Positions 7,308 to 18,218 of a stretch of 64,000 nucleotides of DNA are shown here, piece by piece. The stretch covers positions 310,001 through 374,000 of the forward strand of contig NZ_JANFLS010000004.1 of assembly GCF_024385465.1 (NCBI RefSeq), read 5' to 3'. The notes beneath the pieces were generated by a model that was given only the letters and a program-made list of their open reading frames with translations, was not told the DNA's origin and did no database searches. The stretch is from Arthrobacter sp. zg-Y844 (GTDB taxonomy: Bacteria; Actinomycetota; Actinomycetes; Actinomycetales; Micrococcaceae). The translations under genes and the position numbers were made by a program. Within the stretch, counting starts at the first letter, position 1. The number at the start of each line of letters is the position of its first letter.

Positions 7308-10300
7308 TCAGCGCGCCGGTTCTCCCACCAGCACGTCGCTGGCCGTCTCGTTCCAGAACAGCTGGAGGGTCTGTACCGGCCGTCCGGGCTGGACCAACTG
7401 GGCGCGTCCCGGTGGCAGTGCCCGGGCCCGGACACCGTTGATGAGCGTGCCTTCCCCGCGGTCGCCGGAGAGGATCAGCGCAGCGGCACCGGAATCACGC
7501 AGGGCCGTGAAGAAGGACTCGTACATGCCCCGGCTGGCACCGCGGACCCGGCGGGAAAGCACGGCGTGCAGTCCGATTTCCGGGGCCAGCGGCAGGAAGG
7601 GCGTCAACCTGCTCAGGGGGGACGAGCCACCGGCGGTCAGTACGTCATAGTCGTCGATCACCAGCACCACCCGGGGCAGGGCGGCGACCTCTTCGGGGGT
7701 GGCGCTGATCCGTTTCTGCAGCTCCCCGGCTACGGCGGAGGCCAGCTGTTCGGCCAGGGCCGCGCTGGTGGCATAACCGCCCAGGTAGTCGTCCGGCACC
7801 TCGTCCGCGAGCGTGCGCCGCGGATCGAAAACCGCGAACACAATGTCCTCGGCGTTGTGCTGTTCGGCCAGGCGGCGGATCACCGACCGCATGGCGTTGG
7901 TCTTGCCGGCGCCGTCGTCGCCCATGATCACCAGATGGCGTTCCTTGTTGTGCAGGTCCAGCAGCTCGGTGCCCAGGTCCGTCTCGCGCTGGCCCAGCGG
8001 CACAGTGGCCGGGGCCGCCGGCGTGGGGGCGGTTGCTGCGTCCACCACTGCCGGCAGGACGCGGACCTGCATGGCGCGTTCGTCCGTGGAGGCGGAAACC
8101 GCGTCCACCAGGTCCCGCATCCCGGAGTTGGCGGTGTCCGGGTCCGATTCGGAGTCGATGCGCGGAAGGGCGAAATGCCCCTGCAGCTTCCGGTCCATCA
8201 GTGCCCGGCCGGGCGTTCCCGGGCTCACGGCCTCGGCCAGTTTCCGGCCGTGCGCAGACTCCCCGGGATCGGACAGGCGCAGTTCAATCCGGTTGCCGAA
8301 GAAGCTTTGCTGCGCAATGCGGATTTCGTTCATCCGCGAGCAGGTCACCACCACATGGATGCCGTACCCGCCGCCGCGGCTGATCAGGGCATGCACGGAT
8401 TTTTCAATCTCTTCGAACTCGTCCGAGAGCTGCCCGTAGCCGTCCAGCACCATCACGATGTCCGCACTGGGCAGTTCCGGGATGCCGCCCTGCGCACACA
8501 GACGGCGCAAAGTGGGCAGCGAGTCGATCTGGTACTTCTCGAAGATCCGCTCCCGCTGGGAGAGCATGGCCAGGATTTCATCCACCGTCCGGCGGACCAC
8601 CTCACGGTTGGTGCGTACCGCCACACCACCCACGTGGGGGAGCCCTTCGAGCGGAACCAGGCCGCTGCCGAGGAGGTCAATGGCGTAGATACCCACTTCG
8701 GCCGGGGAATGGGTCAGGGACAGGCTGGCGACGAGCGTGCGCAGGGCGGTGCTTTTGCCGGTCTGCGGTCCGCCGACAATTGCCGCATTGCCGCCGTTGG
8801 CAGCCAGGTCCAGTTCCCAGATGCCCTGCCACTGCTTCGCCGGATCATCGAGCAGCCCTACCGGGACCTTCAAACCGCCGCCGGTAGCCAGGCGAATGCC
8901 GTGGCTGGTGGCGTCCAGCCCGCCCGCGGCGATGTCCAGCGCAATGCCTCCGGGGAGCGGCGGCAGCCAGATCGGTTCGACGGCGCGGGGGAATTTCGCG
9001 AGCGTGTCCATCAGGGTGGAGAGCACCGTGGGTCCGGTGGTCCGCTTGGAGCCGGAGGTCGACGCCGGTTTGGCGGGGTCCTGCGGTACAGCCTCTTCGA
9101 GGGTCGCGGCATACCGCGGGACGCGCAGGACGGCGGGCCGCCCGGCGTCGTCGGTCTCCGGCTCGTCCTCTTCTTCCAGCTCAAGGGGGCCGGAGACATA
9201 CCCGGACTTGAACCGGGTGTACGTGGTGGTGTCCACCTTCAGGTACCCGAACCCGGGGACCGGCGGCAGGTGGAAGGCATCGGGGGTGTCCAGCACGGTG
9301 CGGGACTCAGCTTCGGAGAGCGTGCGCAGGCCGATCCGATAGGACAGATAGGTATCCAGGCCGCGGAGCTTGCCGCCCTCGATGCGCTGGCTGGAGAGCA
9401 GCAGGTGCACGCCGATCGACCGCCCAATGCGGCCGATGGACAGGAAAAGCTCAATGAAGTCCGGGCGTGCGGTCAGGAGCTCGCCGAATTCGTCAATGAT
9501 CACCACCAGGTGCGGCAGCGGTGCCAGGTCCTTGCCCTGCGCCAGCAGCTCCTGCCGGTGCAGCTGGTAGTCGGTGATGTTGGCGAGGTTGCCGGCTTCC
9601 TTAAGGACTTCCTGCCGGCGCTGGATCTCGCCGGAGAGGCTGGCATAGACGCGTTCGATCAGGCTGACGTCGTCGGAAAGGTTGGTGATGACGCCGGTGA
9701 CCTGGGGTGCGTTGGCGAAGGGGGCAAAGGTGGCGCCGCCCTTGTAGTCCACCAGCACCATGGCCAGCACCTCGGGGGAGTGCGTGGCCAGCAGGCCCAC
9801 CACGAGGCTGCGCAGCATTTCGGACTTGCCGGAGCCGGTGGCACCCACGCACAGGCCGTGCGGGCCGTGCCCGAACTGTGCCGATTCCTTCAGGTCCAGC
9901 AGGGCCGGACGGCCGCGGTCATCGGGACCCAGCGGAACCCGCAGGAAGTCCACCTCCCCGCGGGGCTTCCACAACCGGCGGATATCGGCTTCATCCAGGC
10001 GCGGGGAGAGGCCCAGCATTTCCAGGAACCCCTGGGAGTTTTCCGAGGAATCGTGTTCCATCGAATCGGGGGAGAGCCGCAGCGGGGCCAGGCTGCGGGC
10101 CAGGGACTGTGCGAGCGGGACCGGCAACTGGTCCAGGGTGCCCGCCTCGATCACCGGCTCCACGGGGTCGGCCCGGTAGTTTTCCACCCGGAAGCCCTCG
10201 CCGTCCTCGCTGATGCGGATGGCCACTTCGCTGGGTTCCTGCCGGCGTTCCTGCACCAGGAACAGCGTGGTGATCCCAAGGGCGCCGGGGGAGGACTGCT

Positions 10301-11315
10301 TGTCCGGGACTGCCAGCTCCACCGGCAGCTCTCCGTAGGAATCGGCAACCACCAGCAGGCGGGGCAGCGCCGTGCCCACGCCTCCGCGCAGGAAGTTTTT
10401 CCGGGACTCCGCGGCCAGGCTGGAACGTCCGTGGAGGTCATCGGCCAGCAGGTCCGACAAGACGTCCATGGACGGGGCGAGCCGCCGGACGGGTCCGGTG
10501 CGGTGAGTGCTTTTCTGGTCGGCCAGGTGGGGCAGCCACGTGGCCCACTCCCAGTTCTCCCGTTCGGCCTCGGGCACGGCCAGGGCCAGGTGGAGGTCCT
10601 CCGGGGAATGGAAAGCCGCACCCTGGACCAGCAGCAGGCGGCTGACCCGCAGCACGAACTCCCGTGAGCCGACAATGCTGACATTCCCGGCGCAGTCCAG
10701 CGGTACCGTCAACGGCAGTTCGGGGCTGGACTCGTAGCGCCGCTTGAGGATCTCCAATTCGGTCGTCATGAAGGTGTCACTCTGCATTACCGCCGAACCG
10801 GAGTTCATGATCTGCACTTCACGGTTCTGGCGCGGACCGGTACCGATGCGCACGTGCAGGAAATCCTCGTTGTGCCGCCGCCGCTCCCAGATCCGGCGGG
10901 TGTTGCGGATGATGTCGAACAGGGCGTCCGGCGGCGGGCTGGCAATCCGGGCCACCTTGACGGCCGTGTGTTCCTCGGCGCGGAGCGTCGCACGGCAGCG
11001 TTCCAGATACTCGAGATAGTTTTCCCGCTGTTCCTTGCGCTGGCGGCCCTGCTTGCCGCGCTGGCTGACCATCATGATGACGGAGGCCAGGATGGTGACC
11101 ACCATGGCCAGAGCGCCCACGGCAGCCAGCGGGGATCCGCGGAAGAGCATCATGACCGTCATGGAGATGCCTGCGCCGAGGAGGGGGACCAGCGACATCA
11201 TGTTCATGCCGCCCTTGCCTTGTTGCATCTGCGGCGGGGCGTCCATGGTGAAGGGTTCCAGGCCGCGGGCGGGCGCCGTGGTCCGGGCCGGCCGGTGCAG
11301 GATTCGAACGCTCAT
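7308..11315 (-). CDS. eccC: EccC-like FtsK/SpoIIIE ATPase of a type VII secretion-like system
   Basis: This 1335-residue protein is the motor of ESX/T7SS machines. Two membrane helices lie near residues 39-84, followed by a domain of unknown function. Three FtsK-type ATPase domains then follow, with Walker A motifs GATGSGKS (about 491), GGPQTGKS (about 843) and GDDGAGKT (about 1130) and Walker B-like motifs VVIIDEF, IVMVLDGY and VVLVIDDY. The length and three-ATPase layout match single-chain EccC/EssC proteins. It is the last gene of a minus-strand block; its start overlaps the ParA-like stop by 4 bp, showing translational coupling. It would recognise WXG100 substrates such as the two encoded at 17.3-18.05 kb. 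A long open frame on the opposite strand is a composition artefact. Confidence 0.95.
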   Translation of the reverse strand: MSVRILHRPARTTAPARGLEPFTMDAPPQMQQGKGGMNMMSLVPLLGAGISMTVMMLFRGSPLAAVGALAMVVTILASVIMMVSQRGKQGRQRKEQRENYLEYLERCRATLRAEEHTAVKVARIASPPPDALFDIIRNTRRIWERRRHNEDFLHVRIGTGPRQNREVQIMNSGSAVMQSDTFMTTELEILKRRYESSPELPLTVPLDCAGNVSIVGSREFVLRVSRLLLVQGAAFHSPEDLHLALAVPEAERENWEWATWLPHLADQKSTHRTGPVRRLAPSMDVLSDLLADDLHGRSSLAAESRKNFLRGGVGTALPRLLVVADSYGELPVELAVPDKQSSPGALGITTLFLVQERRQEPSEVAIRISEDGEGFRVENYRADPVEPVIEAGTLDQLPVPLAQSLARSLAPLRLSPDSMEHDSSENSQGFLEMLGLSPRLDEADIRRLWKPRGEVDFLRVPLGPDDRGRPALLDLKESAQFGHGPHGLCVGATGSGKSEMLRSLVVGLLATHSPEVLAMVLVDYKGGATFAPFANAPQVTGVITNLSDDVSLIERVYASLSGEIQRRQEVLKEAGNLANITDYQLHRQELLAQGKDLAPLPHLVVIIDEFGELLTARPDFIELFLSIGRIGRSIGVHLLLSSQRIEGGKLRGLDTYLSYRIGLRTLSEAESRTVLDTPDAFHLPPVPGFGYLKVDTTTYTRFKSGYVSGPLELEEEDEPETDDAGRPAVLRVPRYAATLEEAVPQDPAKPASTSGSKRTTGPTVLSTLMDTLAKFPRAVEPIWLPPLPGGIALDIAAGGLDATSHGIRLATGGGLKVPVGLLDDPAKQWQGIWELDLAANGGNAAIVGGPQTGKSTALRTLVASLSLTHSPAEVGIYAIDLLGSGLVPLEGLPHVGGVAVRTNREVVRRTVDEILAMLSQRERIFEKYQIDSLPTLRRLCAQGGIPELPSADIVMVLDGYGQLSDEFEEIEKSVHALISRGGGYGIHVVVTCSRMNEIRIAQQSFFGNRIELRLSDPGESAHGRKLAEAVSPGTPGRALMDRKLQGHFALPRIDSESDPDTANSGMRDLVDAVSASTDERAMQVRVLPAVVDAATAPTPAAPATVPLGQRETDLGTELLDLHNKERHLVIMGDDGAGKTNAMRSVIRRLAEQHNAEDIVFAVFDPRRTLADEVPDDYLGGYATSAALAEQLASAVAGELQKRISATPEEVAALPRVVLVIDDYDVLTAGGSSPLSRLTPFLPLAPEIGLHAVLSRRVRGASRGMYESFFTALRDSGAAALILSGDRGEGTLINGVRARALPPGRAQLVQPGRPVQTLQLFWNETASDVLVGEPAR

Positions 11316-12280
11316 GCCGTGGCCCTCGCCAGGACGCCGGCGGCCAGGGCGGCCGCCTCGAGACGGGTTCGCCGGGCGAGCAGGCCAAGGCTGATTTCCA
11401 CTCCGGCGGCGAGGTGCCGGTCATATCCCAGCCCGACGGCGTCGATACCCATGCGCGTCAGACGGCGGGCTTCGGCGTCGGCGCGGAACGGCGCGTCCGG
11501 CTGGTTCCGGACTACCACCACCAGCAGCGGCACGGCCGCCAGTGCCGGGTCCCGCTGCCAGGCCGTGGCGTACAGGCCGGCATCTTCCAGGCCCGCCACG
11601 GAGGCTGTTGTCGTGAAGACCGCCAGATGCGACTGGGAAAGCGCCCACCGCGTGCTGGGGAGATCCAGCCCGGTGCCGCAGTCCATCACGGTGATGGGGC
11701 AGTACCGGGAGATGGTCAGGGACAGTGCCTTGGCGGCGGCGTCGTCGGCGGCCGGCCGTCCACCGGTGCCGCGGCGCCCGGTGACCAGCAGGTTCCCGCG
11801 GCCGGCGGGGGTCAGCAGTGCGGAGAGGTCAGCCAGAGACGTCGGCGGGCGGCGGGACAGCTCAGCTGCGGTGATATCCAGGGAGGCTGCGTCGGGGACA
11901 CCGGTGCGCAGCGCCAGCGTGCCGCCGGAGGGAGCGTTGTCCAGGACCGTAACGGCGTCGGTGCGCATGGAGGAGTAGACCGATCCGAGCAGGGCCGCCA
12001 GCGTGGTCTTCCCGGCACCGCCGCGGGAGCCGACGACGGCGATGCGCCGGCCGGTGGACACCGGCGCCTGCGCCCCGGCCGCGGCCTCGGCCAGACGGTG
12101 CGGATAATCATCCCCGCGGAAGAGGTTCCCCGCGGAGCTGACCGACCGGCGGAGCAGGCCCTCGGCCGGACGGGTCCGCAGGGTGCGGCGGAGTCGCTGG
12201 GGCGTTGATTCGAAGCCGTCCGGAGTGGCGGTACCAGGGGCACCGTAGGGCAGCGGCTCGGCGTTCACGGGTGAGCTCAT
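11312..12280 (-). CDS. ParA/MinD-like P-loop ATPase of the T7SS locus
   Basis: This 322-residue protein is a SIMIBI-class ATPase with a GSRGGAGKTTLAALLGS P-loop (about residues 90-106), a VLDNAPSGG switch region, and a VMDCGTG motif at the Walker B position. ParA-like ATPases of this kind occur beside EccD/EccC genes in actinobacterial ESX-like loci, where their role is not established; positioning the machine at the membrane is one possibility. A strong GGAGGA ribosome-binding site precedes the ATG, and the gene overlaps eccC by 4 bp. The N-terminal 60 residues are poorly conserved and basic. No membrane segment is seen. Confidence 0.85.
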   Translation of the reverse strand: MSSPVNAEPLPYGAPGTATPDGFESTPQRLRRTLRTRPAEGLLRRSVSSAGNLFRGDDYPHRLAEAAAGAQAPVSTGRRIAVVGSRGGAGKTTLAALLGSVYSSMRTDAVTVLDNAPSGGTLALRTGVPDAASLDITAAELSRRPPTSLADLSALLTPAGRGNLLVTGRRGTGGRPAADDAAAKALSLTISRYCPITVMDCGTGLDLPSTRWALSQSHLAVFTTTASVAGLEDAGLYATAWQRDPALAAVPLLVVVVRNQPDAPFRADAEARRLTRMGIDAVGLGYDRHLAAGVEISLGLLARRTRLEAAALAAGVLARATA

Positions 12281-12371
12281 GGCTATAGTCCTCCACCGGC
12301 CGCGGCGGCCGGATCAGCGGGATGAAAGGTGGCGGATGGCGGGCAGGCCCGCGGGTGAAGCGATTCGCCCA

Positions 12372-13697
12372 TCAGAAGCTGTCCAACAGCTGGGAGTAGA
12401 TGCCGAACATCCCGATGACCAGGGGAATCGATGCCAGGATGGCGAAGGTCTCCAGGCGCTTGGCCAGCAGGCGAAGGCGGGCTTCGGCGTGGTCCGGCAG
12501 ATCAAGGGTCAGGCTGACCGCGATGCAGGCGGCAAGGATCAGCACCGCCAGGCCCACAGCCCAGGGCGCGGAGGAGAAAAACCGCAGGGATGCGAGGGTG
12601 AGGGCGGTCAGCCCCACTCCGGACGCGGCGTACAGCGAAATGCGTTCGGCGGCGAGCGGGAAGGACCGGGCCCGGAGGAAGACCGCCAGGGTCAGGGCGA
12701 ACAGCAGCGACAGCGTCCATTTCTGGTGCTCTGTGTCGGTACCGAGCACCCAGAGCCCCAACGCTATGGAAACCGATGTAAGGACCGCGCCCAGGGTGAG
12801 GCCCCGATGGGCACCGGCCACGGCCTCAAGCGCATCCGTCCTGCTGATGGTTCCACCGGTGGCACGCTGGTCATCCAGGGTTGCCAGGCCGGAGGCGGAC
12901 AGTGCCAGCTTCGGGAGCAGGCCGAGCAGGAGGACACTCGCCACGGCGGCCAGCGCTGCCGTGCGGGAAGGGTTCTCGGAAACGATCCCCGCCGCCGCCC
13001 AGATCACGGTGGCCAAGGCAAGGGTGCCGGCGCCCGTGAAGAGGGCCCGCGGGTTGGCTGCGCTCAGCCCCATTCCCACAAGGGTCAGGACGGACAGCCC
13101 GGCGAACAACAGCAGGGTTGTTTCCGGTTCCAGGTCGCCGCGCAGCAGGGCGCCCAGGCCCAGCAGCCAGCCGGCCCCCTGCAGGGTGGGACCGATGGCG
13201 GAGGTCCGGGGCGGCCGTGCCAGCGCAGTGCCGGCCGTGAGGAGCACCAGGGACGCGGAGAGCAGCAGCCACCAGGCGTCGTCGGGGGCCACCGAGCCCA
13301 GGAGGATCTCTGCCCCTGCCCACAGGCCCACGGCAGCGAAGATGCCGGCGGTCAGTTCCCGGAACCTGTCGGTCCAGCGGCCGGAGACGGCCTCGGTCTC
13401 GCTGACCACCAGGTCCGTGACGTCATAGACGACGGCGGCGGGGGGTGCCTCGGACGCGTTGCAGAGCAGCAGGGAGGAACCGTCGGCTATTTCCGCACTG
13501 CTCAGCGTGCTCTCCGCGGCCAACTCGGTGCCGTCGGGTCCCACCAGGACCTTGGCGGCTACCTCATCTGCCGGCGGGTCGTTCAGCAGCTCCAGGACCT
13601 GCGGCATCAGTGCGCCAACGGGCTGGTCCGACGGCAGCAGCAGGTCCAGGTGGCGCCGGGAACCGATCAGTGTCACTCGGGTGAAGGCATGGGCCAT
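12372..13697 (-). CDS. eccD: EccD-like multi-pass membrane protein of the T7SS
   Basis: This 441-residue protein begins with a ubiquitin-like region (residues 1-95, starting MAHAFTRVTLIG) and continues with about eleven hydrophobic segments, the layout of EccD, the membrane-pore subunit of ESX systems. The ATG at 13697 is chosen over longer in-frame extensions because those run into the upstream membrane-anchor gene and read as low-quality Arg-rich sequence. The start lies 5 bp after the stop of that upstream gene, indicating an operon. With the ParA-like and EccC-like genes downstream it forms the core machinery; no EccE or mycosin gene is present in the window. Confidence 0.88.
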   Translation of the reverse strand: MAHAFTRVTLIGSRRHLDLLLPSDQPVGALMPQVLELLNDPPADEVAAKVLVGPDGTELAAESTLSSAEIADGSSLLLCNASEAPPAAVVYDVTDLVVSETEAVSGRWTDRFRELTAGIFAAVGLWAGAEILLGSVAPDDAWWLLLSASLVLLTAGTALARPPRTSAIGPTLQGAGWLLGLGALLRGDLEPETTLLLFAGLSVLTLVGMGLSAANPRALFTGAGTLALATVIWAAAGIVSENPSRTAALAAVASVLLLGLLPKLALSASGLATLDDQRATGGTISRTDALEAVAGAHRGLTLGAVLTSVSIALGLWVLGTDTEHQKWTLSLLFALTLAVFLRARSFPLAAERISLYAASGVGLTALTLASLRFFSSAPWAVGLAVLILAACIAVSLTLDLPDHAEARLRLLAKRLETFAILASIPLVIGMFGIYSQLLDSF

Positions 13698-13702
13698 GGC
13701 GG

Positions 13703-14080
13703 CTAGGATCCTGTCTGCATCGAAAAGGCAACGTTGTACCGGCCGGCGGGGCCGGCGTCGTAATGCGCATCGCGGGGGTCCGAAGAGTGGTAGGCAGCCG
13801 AATTCTGCTGCCGGCGCTGCTCCTCCTGCTTTTGGCGGTTCTCTTCCAGGAGGTTGCTCACGAAGGAATACCCCACGCAGACCGCGGCGATGACCGCTGC
13901 GGCAGCCACGCTGAACAGGAAGAGGCGCACACTGTCCATCCACCGGCGCTCGTTCGGGTTTTCCCCGTACAGCAGGGCGCCGAGCAGCCGGTTCCGGCGC
14001 ACGGTCACGGATTCGATCAGCTGATTGTCATAGTCGCTCGCCAAAATAAGTCCCCCCACCACTTGGACAAGTACCGACAT
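13703..14080 (-). CDS. Short EccB-like single-pass membrane protein
   Basis: This protein of about 125 residues has a cytoplasmic N-terminus with an RRNRLLGALL helix, one membrane helix (about residues 57-79), and a hydrophilic Gln/Arg/Glu-rich tail. The basic helix followed by a single helix recalls the N-terminal anchor of EccB, but the large extracytoplasmic domain of EccB is absent. It is first in the minus-strand operon ahead of eccD. The ATG at 14080 is used, though its AAGGA motif lies very close; a GTG at 14113 would add 11 residues but lacks a ribosome-binding site. The EccB relationship is inferred from position and layout, not from a clear motif. Confidence 0.6.
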   Translation of the reverse strand: MSVLVQVVGGLILASDYDNQLIESVTVRRNRLLGALLYGENPNERRWMDSVRLFLFSVAAAAVIAAVCVGYSFVSNLLEENRQKQEEQRRQQNSAAYHSSDPRDAHYDAGPAGRYNVAFSMQTGS

Positions 14081-14223
14081 ATCCTTACACGATCCGGGTG
14101 GGGTCTGCGTCACACGCGCCGGAGCCGCACCGCCGAAGCTGTGGCGTACGTTGTGGATGCCGGGCCGCGGGTGCTAAAGCTTGAGTAATTATTCACCGCA
14201 CACGCACCGATGAAGGAGCCGCA

Positions 14224-14541
14224 ATGAGCACCAACCCGGAGATGGAAGAGCGCCGACTGGACGATTGGAGCCGGCGCCTCACCCAGGCGCTGCAGATCCT
14301 GGATCTTGAAGTGGACCACAAGATGCTCGTGGAGCTGGCGGAGAAGTCGGCCCGGACCGTTGCAGACAACGCGGGCCTGGTCAGTGCCTTTGTGGTCGGG
14401 TACGCAGCCGGGCTCACCACCACCAGCGGGCGGAAATCCTCTGAAGAAGCGGTCCGGAAAGCGGCGGAAACCGCCTTCCAGCTGGCTGAAACCGGCTTGG
14501 AAGGTCCGGACCAGCCCGGTTGGAAGGGCTCTGCCCAGTAA
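14224..14541 (+). CDS. DUF6457 protein, probably molybdenum-cofactor related
   Basis: This 105-residue acidic protein matches the DUF6457 pattern (LDDWSRRLTQALQI at the N-terminus, then an AEKSARTVADNAGLVSAFVVGYAAG helix). Members often occur fused to or beside molybdopterin-guanine dinucleotide biosynthesis proteins. That fits the convergent molybdopterin oxidoreductase gene next door. The biochemical role is unknown. An AAGGAG ribosome-binding site precedes the ATG, and a strong hairpin terminator follows the stop. The gene is divergent from the T7SS machinery operon. Confidence 0.75.
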   Translation: MSTNPEMEERRLDDWSRRLTQALQILDLEVDHKMLVELAEKSARTVADNAGLVSAFVVGYAAGLTTTSGRKSSEEAVRKAAETAFQLAETGLEGPDQPGWKGSAQ

Positions 14542-14554
14542 GCAGACGTCAATA

Positions 14555-14597
14555 CGCACAACAGGCCGGGACCGAAGTCCTGGCCTGTTGTGCGTTT
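14555..14597. terminator. Bidirectional hairpin between the DUF6457 and FdhF-like genes
   Basis: A 13-bp perfect stem (14555-14567 pairing with 14582-14594) can be extended inward to about 18 pairs around a CGAA tetraloop. A short T-run follows on the plus strand. It lies between two convergent genes and probably ends transcription from both. Confidence 0.8.
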
Positions 14598-14603
14598 GGC
14601 TGC

Positions 14604-14644
14604 CTACATGGGTGCCGCCACATGGGTGCCGCTACATGGTGCCC

Positions 14645-14658
<14 letters not shown>
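14604..14658. repeat. Four imperfect 13-15-bp repeats over the end of the oxidoreductase gene
   Basis: The units CTACATGGGTGCCGC, CACATGGGTGCCGC, TACATGGTGCCCC and TACACGGGCGCCG follow one another directly. The last one overlaps the stop of the minus-strand oxidoreductase gene at 14645. No function is evident. Confidence 0.6.
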
Positions 14659-16993
<2,335 letters not shown>

Positions 16994-17089
16994 GCCGCAC
17001 TTCCCTTCATCGCGATGTCTGCCGCTAAGGCGGCGACTGCTTCTACCGCAGTTTATCTACCAACAGGCCTAGCAGTCCGGGCGCACCGC

Positions 17090-17114
17090 CGCAAGGACCG
17101 CTGCCGTCCTTGCG
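17090..17114. other. Hairpin in the intergenic region upstream of the oxidoreductase gene
   Basis: A perfect 9-bp stem (17090-17098 with 17106-17114) encloses a 7-base loop. There is no T-run, so a factor-independent terminator is unlikely. It divides the 337-bp gap between the oxidoreductase start (16993) and the first WXG100 gene (17331). The rest of that gap holds the promoter candidate and palindrome listed separately. Confidence 0.45.
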
Positions 17115-17161
17115 ACGGCGGGCGCCTTCGGAATTGGTGGATGTTATCCGTGGGCACACAC

Positions 17162-17185
17162 CACATGGGTAGTTCTGCCCATGTG
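17162..17185. promoter_or_regulatory. Palindrome upstream of the WXG100 promoter, candidate operator
   Basis: CACATGGG and CCCATGTG form a perfect 8-bp inverted repeat with an 8-base spacer. It lies 6 bp upstream of the candidate -35 box of the WXG100 genes, a position suited to a dimeric regulator. Confidence 0.45.
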
Positions 17186-17191
17186 TTTTCC

Positions 17192-17220
17192 TTGACCGGG
17201 TTGGTTTTGGTGGGTTTGAT
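17192..17220 (+). promoter_or_regulatory. Candidate sigma-70-type promoter of the WXG100 genes
   Basis: TTGACC (17192-17197) and TTTGAT (17215-17220) are separated by 17 bp. The -35 box matches consensus at five of six positions and the -10 box at four of six. It would give a leader of about 105 bases before the start codon at 17331. Confidence 0.4.
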
Positions 17221-17330
17221 GGGGGTTACCGGCAAATGGAACGGGATTTACCTTTTTGGTGAATTCGTCCGGCTGCTCGGGGGAACAGTTCGGACGAGGG
17301 CGCCGTGGGGTGCCGAAAAGGTGGTTTGCC

Positions 17331-17666
17331 ATGAAGTTTGATATGGGTTCTTCGACCCTTGGGACGTTGACGCAGCAGACGAGTTCCTCCAATGAGGATC
17401 TGGGTCAGCTGGTGCGGAGCCTGATGGAGGCTGCGGCGCCGCTGGAGGGCAAGTTCAACGGTGCCGGCCGGGTGAAGTTTGACGAGTTCAAGGCCCGCAC
17501 GGATGAGGTTGCCAATGAGCTCAACAGCTCCCTCTCGGCGATCCTGATGGGTCAGTCGGAGATGGACCGGCACTTCCAGACCGGTGATCAGGAGGCTGCG
17601 GACAATGCGGCCCAGCAGCAGGGGTCGGCGTCGTTCGACTCTGCGCGTTTTGGTTCTTCGCGCTAG
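17331..17666 (+). CDS. WXG100-like (ESX) secreted protein 1
   Basis: This 111-residue, helix-rich protein has the size and two-helix pattern of WXG100/ESX substrates. The turn normally carrying Trp-X-Gly reads FNGAGRVKF, so Phe replaces Trp. Past the second helix, HFQTGD offers a Phe-xxx-Asp in place of the usual Tyr-xxx-Asp/Glu export motif. The ATG at 17331 has an AAAGGTGG ribosome-binding site; upstream in-frame extension is unlikely. A second WXG100-like gene lies 79 bp downstream, and the pair probably forms a heterodimer exported by the EccC/EccD machinery. Codon use favours GGT, GTT and TCC more than neighbouring genes do. Confidence 0.85.
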   Translation: MKFDMGSSTLGTLTQQTSSSNEDLGQLVRSLMEAAAPLEGKFNGAGRVKFDEFKARTDEVANELNSSLSAILMGQSEMDRHFQTGDQEAADNAAQQQGSASFDSARFGSSR

Positions 17667-17745
17667 TTCTTCTGTCCCTTTTCCTAGTTCTTCCTTAGTT
17701 CGGTTGCTTTCCGGCGCGTGGGTGCCGGTGTTGAAAGGATTTGCC

Positions 17746-18051
17746 ATGTCCCAGGATCGTTTGAGCTATGACACTGATACTTCCTCTGCGGTGCAGGGGG
17801 ATATCCAGTCGATTGTTGCCCGGCTGGAGTCGTTGATCGGTGAGCGTGAGAAGGCTGTGAATGCGGCTATGTCGGATTTCCAGGCTGACGGTGTTTCGGA
17901 GGATTACCAGGCGGTGGAGAACCGTTTCCGGAATGCTGCGAATGAGACGCGGAACATTATTGCGTTGGTGAAGCAGACGCTGTCCCAGAATGATGAGACG
18001 GCTGCGGGTGCGGGTGCGCGGGCTAAGTCCGCCGTGCAGAACATCGGCTAA
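17746..18051 (+). CDS. WXG100-like (ESX) secreted protein 2
   Basis: This 101-residue protein is all helical by composition, with a central FQADGVSEDYQAVENRF turn in place of the Trp-X-Gly motif and a tail LSQNDETAAGAGA that parallels the FQTGDQEAADNAA tail of its partner. These are the general features of ESX-family substrates with Phe replacing Trp. The ATG at 17746 is supported by a GAAAGGA ribosome-binding site. Codon choice is rich in T-ending codons (CGT, GTT, GAT, ATT), unlike the GC3-rich neighbours, which may mean high expression. A strong terminator follows. Secretion by the nearby machinery is inferred. Confidence 0.82.
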   Translation: MSQDRLSYDTDTSSAVQGDIQSIVARLESLIGEREKAVNAAMSDFQADGVSEDYQAVENRFRNAANETRNIIALVKQTLSQNDETAAGAGARAKSAVQNIG

Positions 18052-18067
18052 TCACTGATTGCACAAC

Positions 18068-18106
18068 ACAACGGCGCCGGGCTGGATCCGGTGCCGTTGT
18101 TGTTTT
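18068..18106 (+). terminator. Factor-independent terminator after the WXG100 pair
   Basis: A 13-bp stem (18068-18080 with 18088-18100, one G-U pair) with a 7-base loop is followed by TGTTTT. It begins 17 bp after the stop of the second WXG100 gene. Confidence 0.88.
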
Positions 18107-18218
18107 AATGCGCACGCGTGCATAGCGGCCTTATCCGGGATTTGGATGTGTTCCGGCCCCTCGGCAGCCCTGAACTGCACCACATACACGGGTTTATCGT
18201 TATTCGGAAGATACGGGA

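Noticed and set aside
7566-10667. A 1033-residue open frame antisense to eccC
   Set aside because: Its composition is Gly/Gln/His/Arg-rich with no domain, and the opposite strand encodes a clear three-ATPase protein. GC-rich DNA leaves such frames open by chance.
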